This document shows positions 1-12,560 of a stretch of DNA of 64,000 bases, one piece after another. The notes below the pieces were generated by a model. That model was not told the origin of the DNA, did not search any database, and worked only from the letters and a program-made list of their open reading frames with translations. The position numbers and the translations under genes are program-made. How positions within the stretch are numbered: position 1 is the stretch's first letter; the number at the start of each line of letters is the position of its first letter. The DNA comes from Sinonovacula constricta (lineage: Eukaryota > Mollusca > Bivalvia > Cardiida > Solecurtidae), in the NCBI GenBank assembly GCA_007844125.1, contig CM017563.1, forward strand, positions 26,504,694 through 26,568,693. The letters are read 5' to 3'.

Positions 1-167
1 CAAAAAGAACAACGCATTCCCAACATGACTGTTTGGTCAACAAAACGAAAATTGGTAGAGAAACTAAAAGGAACAGCTATTCTATTTCAGTAAACTAGTC
101 CTGATATATGCCGTGATATATTGACGCAGCAGCAGTTGTAGCAGCAGTAGCAACACTACTACTACTA

Positions 168-239
<72 letters not shown>

Positions 240-301
240 TTCTACTACTACTACTACTACTAATAATAATAATAATAATGATGATAATAATGTTTTTTCA
301 G
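1..301. repeat. Trinucleotide microsatellite upstream of the mannosidase gene
   Basis: An ACT/CTA trinucleotide run fills about 147-262 and passes into TAA and ATG variants up to about 290. It ends in a T-rich tract followed by CAG at 299-301, which reads as a 3' splice acceptor for the next exon. Bases 1-146 show no recognisable coding sequence. Confidence 0.85.
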
Positions 302-340
302 TCGGTTACTGCACAGGCAAACACATTAAGCAACAGGAAA

Positions 341-3300
341 ATGTCTGTCTGTAAGACATCAAGAGTGTTTATAAGATTCTTACAGAGACTGTTCATCTTC
401 ATGGTGATCGTGTTGGCCTGTCGGTTGGTATGGCTGGCTGTTGTTGGGCAACCTCGCCCTCATTTCTTCGACGAAGATACACAGATTGATTCAAACTCTA
501 AACTAAGCTCCGCATACGACAGTTCGCATGGCAATGAAGAAATAAATGTGCGGGTTGTATCAATGGTTAAGACAGCGGGTACTCAATTCTATACGAACAA
601 CAATTGCTCAATCGAAAATGATGAGGATACTGAAAAAAACACAGAACTGTATGGCAGTGACGATAAATCGGAATTGAAGGTAACGGAAATGTCTCAAATT
701 GTCTCTACAAACAAACACAAACTGCAAGAGAAGAATGTTGCAAAAAGCACTGCACCTGTTACAAAATTAATAAGGATAAACAAAACAGCCCTGGACATCG
801 TAAATGACATGCACGAGACCACTGATAGAGTTGTCGAAACAACCAAGCTGCTTGAAAAAAATACAGACAATTCAGACAGTGGCCGGAAGACAAGTTTAAC
901 AAAAGCAACCATCGATGCATTCAATATGACCACTATAACAATGACCAATAGTGCATTAAATAAAAAGTCTCTAGATGAAAAAAGAACACAAAAAACAAGA
1001 GATACAACATCTTTCGGAAATATTAGTATAGTAAACCCATTTGCTGCGAATAAATATAGTTCTAGAATAAGTGATGTCTCTAATGCAACGACGAAAAAGG
1101 TTTTACAAGAAAACGACCTAAATGACACCAATGGTGACAAAGGAAAGGCGGTTACAGAGACAATCGTATCAACTCAACAGACTTCGACAAAATCTTCCGA
1201 TTACCCCACAAACTATTGCGAGAGCATAGTTCCTTGGGGACAAACATATCATGCCAACGTGTCTTCCTATGATCTGCTCGCCAAGGCGAACTATACGATG
1301 GATAAATCAGGAAACTATCCAATCCCAATCAAAACAGTATCAGAACTCACGAAAGACACAAACAGAGATGTGGTTTCTGTTTTTCTTGTTCCATTTTCAC
1401 ACGCAGACCCAGGCTATGGCTTAACAATCGAACAATATTACAAGTCAAAAACCCATGCAACCTTAAATAACATGATAGAAAAGTTAACGGCATACCCAAA
1501 CATGACTTTCCAATGGGCAGAAACTGTTTTCCTAGCCAGATGGTTCCAGGATTTAAATGAGGACAAAAAACAACAAGTGCGCGAGTTACTCAAAAGCGGA
1601 AGACTGGAGATGGTTTTAGGTGGTTGGGTAATGCCGGATGAGGCAAGTACTCATTATGTATCAGTAGTTGACCAGTTGATTGAAGGACACCAGTGGTTGT
1701 TGGAAAACTTAGGAGTCAAACCCAGGCAGGCGTGGGTCAATGATCCATTCGGTTACTCCAGCACCATGCCGTATCTGTGGAAGTCTGCCGGCATGGATAA
1801 TATGGTGTTTCTCAGGATCGACCAAGCTGTAAAGGCACAACTTATGAAGACGAAGAGCCTAGAGTTTAAATGGCGTCCATATTGGAAACGAACCAACTCG
1901 AGCGACATGCTAGCCACAATTATGCCTTACACAAATTACTGGATCGGTGACGTATGTGGGCCATTCCCGGCTATATGTAATGAGTTCTCCTTCATAAACA
2001 TGGACAAAACAGGCGAAACAAAGGTAGTAAAGGTCACAAACGAAAATGTTGCAAAACAGGCCGAGAGAATTTACGAACAATTTCTCATCACCGCAAATCT
2101 GTACGCGTATAACTCACTGTACATTGGTTTGGGGGAGGATTTCTCGTACTCTCGACCGGCTGAATGGGACAACCTGTACGAGAACTATAACAAGATAATA
2201 GATTACATCAACTCGAGAAAAGACTGGAGAATGAACATAAAGTTTGGTACTTTACGTGAGTATTTTGCAAATGTTCGAAATGAACAAAGAAGGCTCGCTG
2301 AAAAAGTAAGAATAAGCGGCAGCACAGAAAGACTCGACTTCCCGTCCCTTTCTGGAGACTTTTATCCGTACACAGAAAAGAAGCAGGAATACTGGACTGG
2401 CTATTTTACGACAAGACCTTTAAACAAGCGATTTGCGCGAGATCTTGAAACGCTTGTGTACGCAGCAGACGTCTTCAATGTGTTGACGTTTTCACTGTTT
2501 AAGCATTACTGGGTGAAGTTTGAGGCTTATACAGAAGTCGCTCGTGACCTGCAGATGGCCCGGCGGGAACTTGGGATGTTTCTTCACCATGATGGTCTCA
2601 CAGGTTGGAACACTTCCAGACACTAACTGTTACATTAAACACATGTACTGTCGATCGTCGTTAATAATAACTGTACCTAACAAGGTACCACCTAATTAAA
2701 TAATTTTTGTTTGAAAGTTTATTTAAATACAGCCAAAGTTTGTTTTAAGTACGAACTTAATACGATCGTTCGAAAATACGAACTATTTTAACACTTATAA
2801 AACGGTGAGAGTGGGCGATCTCGTCCAGGTTATACTGACAGAGTAGATCAATTTTATAGCCTTGCCCAATGATCTTTTGATGCATCTAGAGAACTTAAAA
2901 AATATTATCTCTAAGTAACTCATAATAACAACAATATGTTGGAAATGTATAGTGTCATCTTCATTTTTCTAAGTTTGGTTGTTCGCTTGAATGACGCACT
3001 TATTTTTTCTATTAATTTTGTGTAGTCTTAGTTATGTATAAAAGTTTCTATATACATGATGTTGCCATATTACAGTTGATACATCTTTAATGAAAATTTG
3101 CGTAAATACATACAAATGCTAATTATAATAGACATTAAAATTGTTCGTGTTCCAGGCACGTCTTTGCCACACGTAGTCCGAGATTACGAGCTGCGGTTGT
3201 TTAAGGCCCACAGTCGTGTCCAGTCGGCTCTCAAGATACTTGTGGTCAGTCTACTGTCAAAGGGTAAAATCCAGCAGGGCAAATATCTACAGGAGGAGCT

Positions 3301-4774
3301 GGTCAAACCTGGGCCCAGACATATCATGCAGAAAATTATTATCGACGTCACGAGAGAACAGAAGATTGTTCTTGTCAACACTTTATCAAGAAGAATGAGG
3401 GCGACGGTGACATTGTGCGTCAACTCGAAAAACATTCACGTTACGTCTGCGATTAAGAAATATATACCATATCAAGTGAATGAATGGTCAGTGTCCAAGA
3501 ACAGTAACTGCAGAACTACGGTTACAGTTCCACACGAGTTACCGGCATTCGGTATTGAGGTTCTGACTCTAGGTCCTAACTCATTAACAGAAAACGTTAG
3601 AACTATTAAAGAAATGCAGCTAAATGTTGACAGTAATAATGATATATCTATTGAAAACGAATATATGAAAGTGGAATTTGACAAGCACACAGGTATGATG
3701 ACCAAAATCATCGACACACAGGGTCGAGTGACAAATATATCTTGTGAGTTCATGGTGTACCAGTCATTAACCAGTGGCGCCTACTTATTCGGACCAAAAG
3801 GAAATGCAATGCGTTTCAAAACTGGAGAACCTGTAATATCCGTCTCACGAGGAATTCATGTTTCTGAGGTCAGGGTAGGAATCCCGGGTCTATTGATTAG
3901 CTTCACATTATACAACTCGTCAAGTATCAGTGGACACGGAATTCACATTAGAACAGAAATTGATCTCGCAGCCGTAAAAATCCAAAACATGGAAGTGGTG
4001 CTTAGATTTAACACTGATGTCAAAAGCGGGTTAAACTTTTTCACCGATCAAAATGGCTATCAACTAATGGGCAGGAAACGTCGGGTTGGGATGCCAATTG
4101 AGGCCAACTATTATCCTATATCTACAATGATGCTTATTGAAGACGCACACAAAAGAGTGACGCTGCACACGAAGCAATCCCACGGAGCCAGTAGCCTGGA
4201 GGAAGGGCAGTTTGAAGTGATGCTGGACAGACATACATTCAGGGATGATGGACGGGGTCTAGGTCAGGGCGTGTATGATAATGTTAAAGTAAATGGTGAC
4301 TTTGTTCTGCAAACCGAATATATCCATAGCGATCAATCTAATCGCGAACCAAGATATACCTTTCCAACTGAGGATGCTGCACTTTTAAATGAAATGGTAC
4401 AAAATAAAGTAATGGTGTATTCAGTGCTCGACACTCCAGCGACATTCTTGGATAAAATTCATCCACTGAAACAGTTTGAACTGCCATGTGATGTGTCTGT
4501 TGTTGCATTAAGAAATATTATCCGGAATAATCTTGAATACAACAACACAAGTCTTGTGCTGCGGCGACACGCGTTTTTATGTGGTCATAGCAACGTCAAT
4601 GACCAATGCACAAACAGACAGGAGAATATGTCCATAAGTGATGTGTTTCCAAATTTAAAAGCTTCTATCACAGAGACCTCACTTTCTCTTCTCTATGATA
4701 AAACCACACTCAATCGAGACTCAAATATCATGCCCGGTAAAATGGAACTAAGAACGTTTAAGTTAGAATTTTAA
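341..4774 (+). CDS. MAN2A1: Golgi alpha-mannosidase II-like glycoside hydrolase (GH38), two coding exons
   Basis: Exons 341-2603 and 3156-4774 join in phase through a GT-AG intron and give about 1,293 residues. The predicted role is trimming mannose from N-glycans in the Golgi. Seen in the sequence (residues counted from 278): a signal-anchor helix at about 30-55; a Ser/Thr/Asn-rich stem to about 310; then the GH38 core. The core has FSHADPGY (H375 and D377, zinc ligands), GGWVMPDEA, NDPFGY (D489, nucleophile) and HHDGLTGT, whose last residues are made by the splice. Downstream lie SGAYLFGP and ANYYPI, typical of the C-terminal sandwich domains. I prefer ATG 341 over ATG 278 because 278-301 reads as microsatellite plus a splice acceptor. 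The usual HNDPGW is HADPGY here, so specificity may have shifted. A second mannosidase-II paralogue is the main alternative. Confidence 0.88.
2604..3155 (+). other. Intron of the GH38 mannosidase gene
   Basis: The donor ACAG|GTTGGA at 2603/2604 and the acceptor TGTTCCAG|GC at 3155/3156 restore an uninterrupted HHDGLTGTSLPHVV stretch that matches the GH38 family. Read through without splicing, the upstream frame stops within 23 bases. The intron is AT-rich and shows no further feature. Confidence 0.88.
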
Positions 4775-5084
4775 ACTCGTCTTATTAAATATATAAAGTA
4801 GGCTCCGAATTTCTGGAAAAATAATGCTTGTGTGCTTGTTTTTGAACGAAGAACGAGTATATATTGGTAAGTTCTTAGATAATTGATTGATTTATTTGTT
4901 TGTTTATTTTAGTTTAAATGGCTTTACAATATCCAAAGATGGGGATTGTTTGATAAAATGAAACACACTTCTCGATGCTTTTCTGGATCAGTGTGTGAAA
5001 TACGGAATGTTCACAATGAGGACTAAGTGGCGGGATAAACCAAACAAGAAAAATAAGAATACGACTTACCTTAGCAATGGCAGG
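4775..5084. other. 3' flank of the mannosidase gene
   Basis: This AT-rich stretch follows the TAA stop at 4772-4774 and probably holds the 3' UTR. AT-rich motifs occur but I cannot fix a poly(A) site. It runs directly into the 48-bp satellite. Confidence 0.5.
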
Positions 5085-7470
5085 CTTGATGTCTCAAAAC
5101 TACAGATAAACTCTGCATACCACCATGGGAGGATTTGGGTCTCAATACTTAAGATACACTCTACATACCACCATGGGAGGATTGGGGCCTCAATACTTTA
5201 GATAAACTCTGCATATCGCCATGGGAGGATGGGGGTCTCAATACTTAAGATTAACCCTGCATACCACCATAGGAGGATTGGGGTCTCAATACTTTAGATA
5301 AACTCTGCATACCGCCATGGGAGGATGGTGGTCTCAATACTTAAGATTAACCCTGCATACCACCATGGGAGGATGGGGTTCTCAATACTTAAGATTAACC
5401 CTGCATACCACCATAGGAGGATGGGGGTCTCAATACTTAAGATTAACCCTGCATACCACCATAGGAGGATGGGGGTCTCAATACTTAAGATAATCTCTGC
5501 ATACCACCATAGGAGGATGGGGGTCTCAATACTTAAGATTAACCCTGCATACCACCATAGGAGGATGGGGGTCTCAATGCTTAAGATTAACCCTGCATAC
5601 CGCCATGGGAGGATGGGGGTCTCAATACTTAAGATTAACCCTGCATATCGCCATAGGAGGATGGGGGTCTCAATGCTTAAGATTAACCCTGCATATCGCC
5701 ATGGGAGGATGGGGGTCTCAATACTTATGATTAACCCTGCATACCACCATAGGAGGATGGGGGTCTCAATGCTTAAGATTAACCCTGAATACCACCATGG
5801 GAGGATGGGGGTCTCAATATTTTAAATAAACTCTGCATGCCCCCCTGTAATAATAGAAGTCCCAATGCTATAGATAAACTCTGCATGTCACCCTGTAATA
5901 ATTGAAGTCCTAATGCTATAGATAAACTCTGCATACCGCCATGGGAGGATGGGGGTCTCAATACTTAAGATTAACCCTGCATACCACCATGGGAGGATGG
6001 GGGTCTCAATACTTTAGATAAACTCTGCATACCGCCATGGGAGGATGGGGGTCTCAATACTTAAGATTAACCCTGCATACCACCATGGGAGGATGGGGGT
6101 CTCAATACTTAAGATTAACCCTGCATACCACCATAGGAGGATGGGGGTCTCAATACTTAAGATTAACCCTGCATACCACCATAGGAGGATGGGGGTCTCA
6201 ATACTTTAGATAATCTCTGCATACCACCATAGGAGGATGGGGGTCTCAATACTTAAGATTAACCCTGCATACCACCATAGGAGGATGGGGGTCTCAATGC
6301 TTAAGATTAACCCTGCATACCGCCATGGGAGGATGGGGGTCTCAATACTTAAGATTAACCCTGCATATAGCCATAGGAGGATGGGGGTCTCAATGCTTAA
6401 GATTAACCCTGCATATCGCCATGGGAGGATGGGGGTCTCAATACTAAAGATTAACCCTGCATACCACCATAGGAGGATGGGGGTCTCAATGCTTAAGATT
6501 AACCCTGCATACCACCATGGGAGGATGGGGGTCTCAATATTTTAAATAAACTCTGCATGCCCCCCTGTAATAATAGAAGTCCCAATGCTATAGATAAACT
6601 CTGCATGTCACCCTGTAATAATTGAAGTCTTAATGCTATAGATAAACTCTGCATACCGCCATGGGAGGATGGGGGTCTCAATACTTTAAATAAACTCTGC
6701 ATGTCCCCCTGTAATAATAGAAGTCCCAATGCTATAGATAAACTCTGCATGTCACCCTGTAATAATTGAAGTCTTAATGCTATAGATAAACTCTGCATGT
6801 CACCCTGTAATAATTGAAGTCTCAATGCTATAGATAAACTCTGCATGTCACCCTGTAATAATTGAAGTCTCAATGCTATAGATAAACTCTGCATGTCACC
6901 CTGTAATAATTGAAGTCTCAATGCTATAGATAAACTCTGCATACCACCATGGAAGGATGGGGTCTCAATACTATAGATAAACTCTGCATACCACCATGGG
7001 AGGATGGGGGTCTCAATACTTTAGATAATCTCTGCATACCACCATGGGAAGATTGGGGTCTCAATACAGTAGATAAACTCTGCATACCACCATGGGAGGA
7101 TGGGGGTCTCAATACTTTAGATAAACTCTGCATACCACCATGGGAGGATTGGGGTCTCAATACTTTAGATTAACTCTGCATACCACCATGGGAGGATGGG
7201 GGTCTCAATATTTTAGATAAACTCTGCATGCCCCCCCTCCCCCCCCCCCCCCCTGTAATAATAGAAGTCCCAATGCTATAGATAAACTCTGCATACCACC
7301 ATGGGAGGCTTGGGTCTCAATACTTAAGATTAACCCTGCATACCACCATGGGAGGATGGGGGTCTCAATGCTTAAGATTAACCCTGCATACCACCATGGG
7401 AGGATTTGGGTCTCAATGCTATAGACAAACTCTGCATACCACCATGGGAGGATTGGGGTCTTAACACTAT
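5085..7470. repeat. 48-bp tandem satellite with 720-bp higher-order repeat
   Basis: About fifty head-to-tail 48-bp units fill this stretch. A typical unit contains ATACCACCATGGGAGGATGG, then GGGTCTCAATAC, then either TTAAGATTAACCCTGC or TTAGATAAACTCTGC. A second subtype carries TGTCACCCTGTAATAATTGA in place of the CCATGGGAGGATGG part and has the same length. Positions about 5221-5940 recur almost base for base at 5941-6660, an offset of 720 (15 units). A C-rich homopolymer sits at about 7229-7253. Because 48 is a multiple of 3, long open frames of 16-residue repeats appear on both strands; I regard them as by-products of the repeat. Confidence 0.95.
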
Positions 7471-8077
7471 TATATATATTTACTTTGTGAAGCATTTTAT
7501 ATAAACGTACATTCAAATATTATTTATTATATATTTGTAAATATTAGATATTGAAAAAAGTATTTTTAGATTGATTATTTAGTTTGTAGAATATATTTCA
7601 TGTGGATTTCAAGCAACGGTCATATCAATGCAATAATATTAAAGGGGCCACATAATCTTTTCACTGTGTACCTTTATTATTTTAATACGAATGACAGCCA
7701 AACATTTAAGATCCATCATGGCGATTTTCGATATTAATTTTGAGTAATAAATTTAAATACTAATTTGCAAAATCAATGAGATCGGAAATGTCGACCGGTC
7801 ATTTACTTCATAAAAGCCTTATGAATTTTGTTTTCTATATATTGGTTTATTTACACATTCATATATCTGCATTCGCACCGACACTATACATAATTTTAAG
7901 TATTTAATACGCGTATGAATAATTTGTGTGAGATGTGCTTACTGAATAAAAGAAATCAACCAAACCCCATTTTTTTCATTGGTACCAATAGTTACTCTAC
8001 CTATGAAATGGTCATTGGCGATTTCCCTGAACGCTAGCCTCTGTACAGTCAGCACGTCTGAGGTGACGTGCTAATCA
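7471..8077. other. AT-rich intergenic DNA
   Basis: No coding, RNA or repeat structure is clear. The phrase TTAAAGGGGCCACATAATC near 7640 resembles the end of a dispersed mollusc repeat, but I find no partner end. Confidence 0.4.
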
Positions 8078-8091
8078 AATCACAGTAGCAA

Positions 8092-8952
8092 TCGGAACAC
8101 CTCGGATAATTCACGAATCATTTCTCTGATATATGTAGGTAGTCGGATCACCTCGGCCATTTCAATAAATGGGACTGCTTTTGTGACAGTCGTCAAAACA
8201 AAGATGGCAGCTCGGGTGACGGCTCACTACGGTATGAAGACTGTAAAACTTCAATTTGTGGCGGCTTCAATTTTAAATAATCCAGGTTTAATTTACCCAC
8301 CGCAGCAGACATGCAGCTGTTAAACGATGCCATTGTTCATGTTTTGTGCGAACTACATTTTAGGCATATTCTTCTTCCGACTTCCGGCGAACAAAACGAT
8401 CGTGATTTCATTAAATTCATTGCACCAGTTACATCCGAGGGATAAGTGTCCCAAAGACGGAATTACCCGAGGAGTTCCGATTAATCACAGTAGCTTCCAA
8501 TCGTACCTACTCGGCGATCTCCGGCAAGCTTCGGAGATAATGCCTCGTATGTAATTGTATGAATACACCAGTTGGTGATTTGCCCCGGCGAATAACTTCT
8601 CATTGCATTATGTAAACAAAGATGGCTGACTTTTCAAAGTGCATGCAGTACGCTTTAGATATAATGGAGATTCAATACTCCTTGAAAGAAGAGCAGATTG
8701 CTTCGTTGAAGAATATTTCTAACTTAGTTGATACTGTATGTATATTACCAACAGGATTTGGTAAAAGTGTAATATACCAGTTATTACCCTGCATGCACCC
8801 GGATCATGCTTCGGTGATGTCTATAATCGAAGCTTGCCGGAGATCGCCGAGTAGGTACGATTGCCATTTTGGAAGTAGTTCGTCAATATGGCGGCGACCG
8901 CATTATTTCCGAGGTGATTACGTAGAGGACGGAATTATCCGAGGAGTTCCGA
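8092..8952. mobile_element. Inverted-repeat (MITE-like) element pair around a helicase fragment
   Basis: TCGGAACACCTCGGATAATTC at 8092-8112 is inverted at 8932-8952 with two mismatches. A second, perfect 35-bp inverted repeat lies inside it, 8499-8533 against 8828-8862. The block CGGAATTACCCGAGGAGTTC at 8459-8478 also recurs directly at 8930-8949 with one change. This looks like two copies of one short non-autonomous transposon in opposite orientation, or one foldback element, bracketing 8534-8827. I see no clear target-site duplication. Confidence 0.6.
8622..8827 (+). pseudogene. RecQ-type DNA helicase, 5' fragment
   Basis: The frame opens with MADFSKCMQYALDIM. It carries an LKEEQIASL segment that resembles the pre-Walker region of RecQ helicases, followed by CILPTGFGKSVIYQLLP, a Walker A motif (residues about 41-57) with the RecQ-style YQLL tail. 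Recognisable similarity ends by about residue 63, where the frame enters the inverted-repeat arm at 8828. No DEAH box or helicase C domain follows. It could be the true first exon of a spliced gene, but no later exon is visible, so a captured or truncated copy is more likely. Confidence 0.6.
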
Positions 8953-8960
8953 GTGAGTAG

Positions 8961-10084
8961 CTTCGGGCTGCCACTTAAAGAAATCAAAGCACTAAGAGGC
9001 GCTGTTTTGCCGGTGTAATTGATTCGCTATAAGCGATTAAGGGTATGCAAAAATTGACCACTTTAAATCATTCCATGATAAATCGGTTTCACAACGCATT
9101 GGAATGCAGGTGAATCTGCAGTTGCAAAACAACCACCGCTTCTAAATATAGACTACACATTAGGACAAAAGTTACAACATAGTCAATAAGATAGAATGAT
9201 GGAAATTATTTTATGAATCATATACTAATGGATTTTTACTATAACAAGGTCTAAAATAAATGCTAAGTATTACTACGGTTCGCGACAAGAATACACTGAG
9301 TTCAAAATAAAACACAGTTATTTTTATTTCGCTAACACTACACCCCTGTGATTGGAATCTAATTCCCAATTGCAAACCTGATATAGAGCCGCAGAAGGTA
9401 GTAAGGCCCCACACGAGCTATCACAAATATCTCGGTCTAATATAATAAGGTAATGCAGTGTCAATCTTTCGTGCTTCCGAAATTCAGCTTTCTTATAACT
9501 CTGGACGCTGTTTTCCGCTAAAGATAACGTCTGGGGAGAGTGTACAGTTGAAAACAAATTGTTTTGACTTTAACACATTTATATCAATAGATCATTTTTA
9601 CACTGACACCGGTAAAAACGATGCAATCGATGCATAATCTCCACTTTGGTAACGTGCTTTTCAAGACTGTAGTGATGAATGTAGCACAGCGAAACATAAC
9701 CTGTATCAGACCTTATACACCTCCTTCTGTGTCTGATAGAAGTCTGATAGAAGTCTATATATCTCCAAACGACTCGCTCTGACAAAGGAAAACTCGTCGG
9801 CAGGTCTTTCCAGAAAAAGATAGACCTGACCACCCGCACAGAATGTCCTGCGCACGTGATTTCCCTTTGAAGCGAATCGTTTCGAGATTGGTATACGTTT
9901 GTAAAAACAGGTGTACATACCTTTCCAAACCATAAAGTCGCACACCAATACCTGCAATCAAATTTATATACATTTAACATTTTATTGGTTTCTCTGAAAG
10001 AAAGTAAAAATAGCCTAAATAAATAATTTTCAACTTATGTTTTAAAAAGGACTCGATGCAAATATATACATGCATTTAAAGATT
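8961..10084. other. Intergenic DNA without recognisable genes
   Basis: Only short open frames occur, on both strands. None shows a domain, a signal peptide or family resemblance. Confidence 0.4.
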
Positions 10085-10680
10085 TTACATGACATTATAT
10101 CCATGTATTCCCAGAGAGGCCGACTGGTGCTTATGGGTGACTTTAACTCACACTTACAGGGATAATTTTTTTATAAAAGCAAGTAATGCTAGAAGTTGCG
10201 CTGTTGGTGCCCTATTTAATGACAATTGTATGGTAGCCGTTAATACATTACCTTTATGTACCGGAGCCCAATCTACGTTTGTATCATTTGATGATCGCTC
10301 TCAGTCCATGATTGATCACATTGTTGTACCATACGAATGTGCAGATTTGGTTTCTTCTTGTCAAATTCTGACGATTGTTTAAATGTGTCGACACATAGGT
10401 CCATTATTGTTACCATGCAACTGTGTATAGAATAAATACACACAAAAGAAACGCCATTTCGTCCTATTAAATGGAATAAAGTATCTAATGTACAGTTACA
10501 ACAATGTGTAGAGCTGATCAAAAGAAATGTTAGCTCTATATCCGTACCCATCCCCACCTGTAAGTATTCTGTCCAACTATATTCGTTTATGCTTCTAGTC
10601 TTCAAATATGTCAAAAAGAATGTTACCAGAATAGAAGCCATCATCAACCGGTGTCATGCTACTAATTGTCTCTTACATGT
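10085..10680 (+). pseudogene. LINE endonuclease (EEP fold) fragment
   Basis: From 10091 one frame reads into LVLMGDFNSHLQG, with the GDFN motif of the exo-endo-phosphatase fold at 10136-10147. A frameshift near 10160 moves the reading to NFFIKASNARSCAVGALFND. IDHIVVPYE then follows at about 10311, matching the DH region near the end of such domains. Another frameshift at about 10372 leads to CLNVSTHRSIIVTMQL and then a linker with the phrase FRPIKWNKVS. The order and motifs fit the endonuclease of a non-LTR retrotransposon ORF2. No reverse transcriptase follows, so the copy is a dead fragment. Confidence 0.7.
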
Positions 10681-12114
10681 CGAGAGTGTGTAAGTCACAG
10701 TGTCAACACATGACTAAATAAATAGTCTGCATGTGTGAAAGCGGTCAAAGGATTATAGGTAGTACAGCCATGACATCGCTTTTATTAATTCCAATTATCG
10801 TCATTCAAATTATCGTCCATTCTAAAGCTGTCTTGCAAACGTCGTCACGTACGTTGAAAGCGAATTTAGGCTTCAAAAGATATTTAATGTTGTCGTATTT
10901 ATATAACCATCAAATGACTATTTTTAAGTGTTATGTATTATTAAACACTCTACTCAATACAAATAAACGTTTTATTAAAACAAAATATAGGCCTACAGGT
11001 AAATGTACGATTTTATATTAATAAACGGAACTTTTTTTCAAAGCGGAAGCACAAATCCCCAAATTGACTAGGTTGTGAATCGTCATAGTAAATAGTGTAG
11101 TCTGGCTCCCTTCGTACAGATACGAAAAACAGTACGTCAGGCAAACGCAAATAATGGCGACCCACAAGGGTCTATATATTATATAGGAAAATATAATAAA
11201 GGAAAACCAGGCTTCAAAAATGACTTATTTTTGTTGCATAAACTTGACACGTAACTAAGCAAACATCCACATACAAAAATCCTTTTCCTACTATACATAG
11301 TAAAACTCTATTCTAGCATTGTATCGCTAATAAGTCTTTAATCGTCATTTAATCGACAGAATATCGCATAAATCCGATCAACTAAGGATGCCTTTTGCCC
11401 CACTACACTTTTGTTTAAGTTACTCAGTACATGTTTTAAGTCTTTTACTTTCAAAGCATGCAGTTCCCCCAAAAGAAAGCGGACGATACTTTTCGACGTT
11501 TTTTCTGTAAACAGAAATGGGGACCTGTCACGTATGGCCTCGTCTTAGATTTTCCATGTCACGTGACACCTTGATAATCGCCAATTAACAATATTTGTTA
11601 TCATTGATATCGCGTACGTCATGCATAAGCAGATGCATACTTTCCGATTGAAAACATTTTTATTCACGTCAGATGACTAAATCTCAACGGAAATGCGTAT
11701 TATGTAATTCTCTCTTTGTACATGTCTCTCTGTCCGTACGTCAGTCCTTCGTTCTCTCAAATCCAAGTGAATAGTGTTCGGAAACATGACGCTAATTCTG
11801 GTCCTATTTTACATAAACGTTTCGTTTGGAGATTTAATTTAACAAAACGTTTTGCTCCGATACTCCGATGTATAGTTCAGAGGACTGCAAAGTCAATTTG
11901 AAAACGCTTAATATGTTTTCTTTGGCGAAACTTCCACTGAACGTTCATTGGAAAAATTTACTGATTGCTGTAAATCGTTTGGTCCAACTTTCCATTAACG
12001 CTAAGCCTATGCACAGACTGTGCCAAATCAGTTAAAAGTTGTCTACTGAGCGACGACACGCACAACTTCTCGAACACCCGACAGAAATCTTAATTAATTA
12101 ATTCTGGCAACATT
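10681..12114. other. Intergenic DNA without recognisable genes
   Basis: This is AT-rich sequence with short frames only. Nothing was identified on either strand. Confidence 0.4.
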
Positions 12115-12560
12115 TATTGGCGACGAGCTGGAGCGCGACGCCTATATATGGAATGCTCACTGAAATTAAACATGGGGAAAGTCTATTTTGCGGACTTCAT
12201 AACCATGATTACATACGGGTTAATATTCGGTAAACAGCGTTCTTTTTATTATAATTATTCATTTTTATGTAAATTGTATTTTTGGGTGCCTTTAACTTTC
12301 ACACAAACATGGCAGAAAACGAAAGATTTTGGTTTATTTTTTATCATTAAAATGTTAAACCCTTGAACGTAATTGTACATGGATTCTCTGTACGTCTTTA
12401 CATTTTCGAAAAAGTCCATAGCCAAAACAGCTTTAATATGCTCGAAATGTTCTTGGAAAAGGGGCTACGATTATGGAATTGGAATCGGAGGGTTCAAAAT
12501 GCAAACCCTAAATCCGTTAAGTTTTCAAAAGTCTTATTCGATTTGGATGATCCTTAACAA
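12115..12560 (+). repeat. Dispersed repeat family, copy A (forward)
   Basis: The start reads TTGGCGACGAGCTGGAGCGC, then GACGCCTATATATGGAATGC, then CATGGGGAAAG. The same head recurs at about 14916 in the same orientation, and inverted at about 13585-13675 and 13880-13970. Downstream similarity to the 14916 copy continues patchily (GGTAAA.AGCGTTCT, CAAACATGG, GTACATG..TCTCTG), so the family unit is several hundred bases. No coding function is visible. Confidence 0.65.

Noticed and set aside
694..1140. Minus-strand frame inside mannosidase exon 1
   Set aside because: It is a shadow of the Ser/Thr/Asn-rich stem on the other strand; no domain and no splice support.
5325..6545. Open frames encoding 16-residue repeats (VSILKINPAYHH-type) in the satellite
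   Set aside because: The 48-bp unit length keeps any frame open. Open frames occur on both strands, and unit variants change residues without sign of coding constraint.
9579..9980. Overlapping minus-strand frames of 70-130 residues
   Set aside because: Several overlapping frames of similar length show no motif; consistent with chance.
10731..11021. Hydrophobic short frame with a possible signal peptide
   Set aside because: There is no family resemblance, no splice or promoter support, and it lies next to a LINE fossil.
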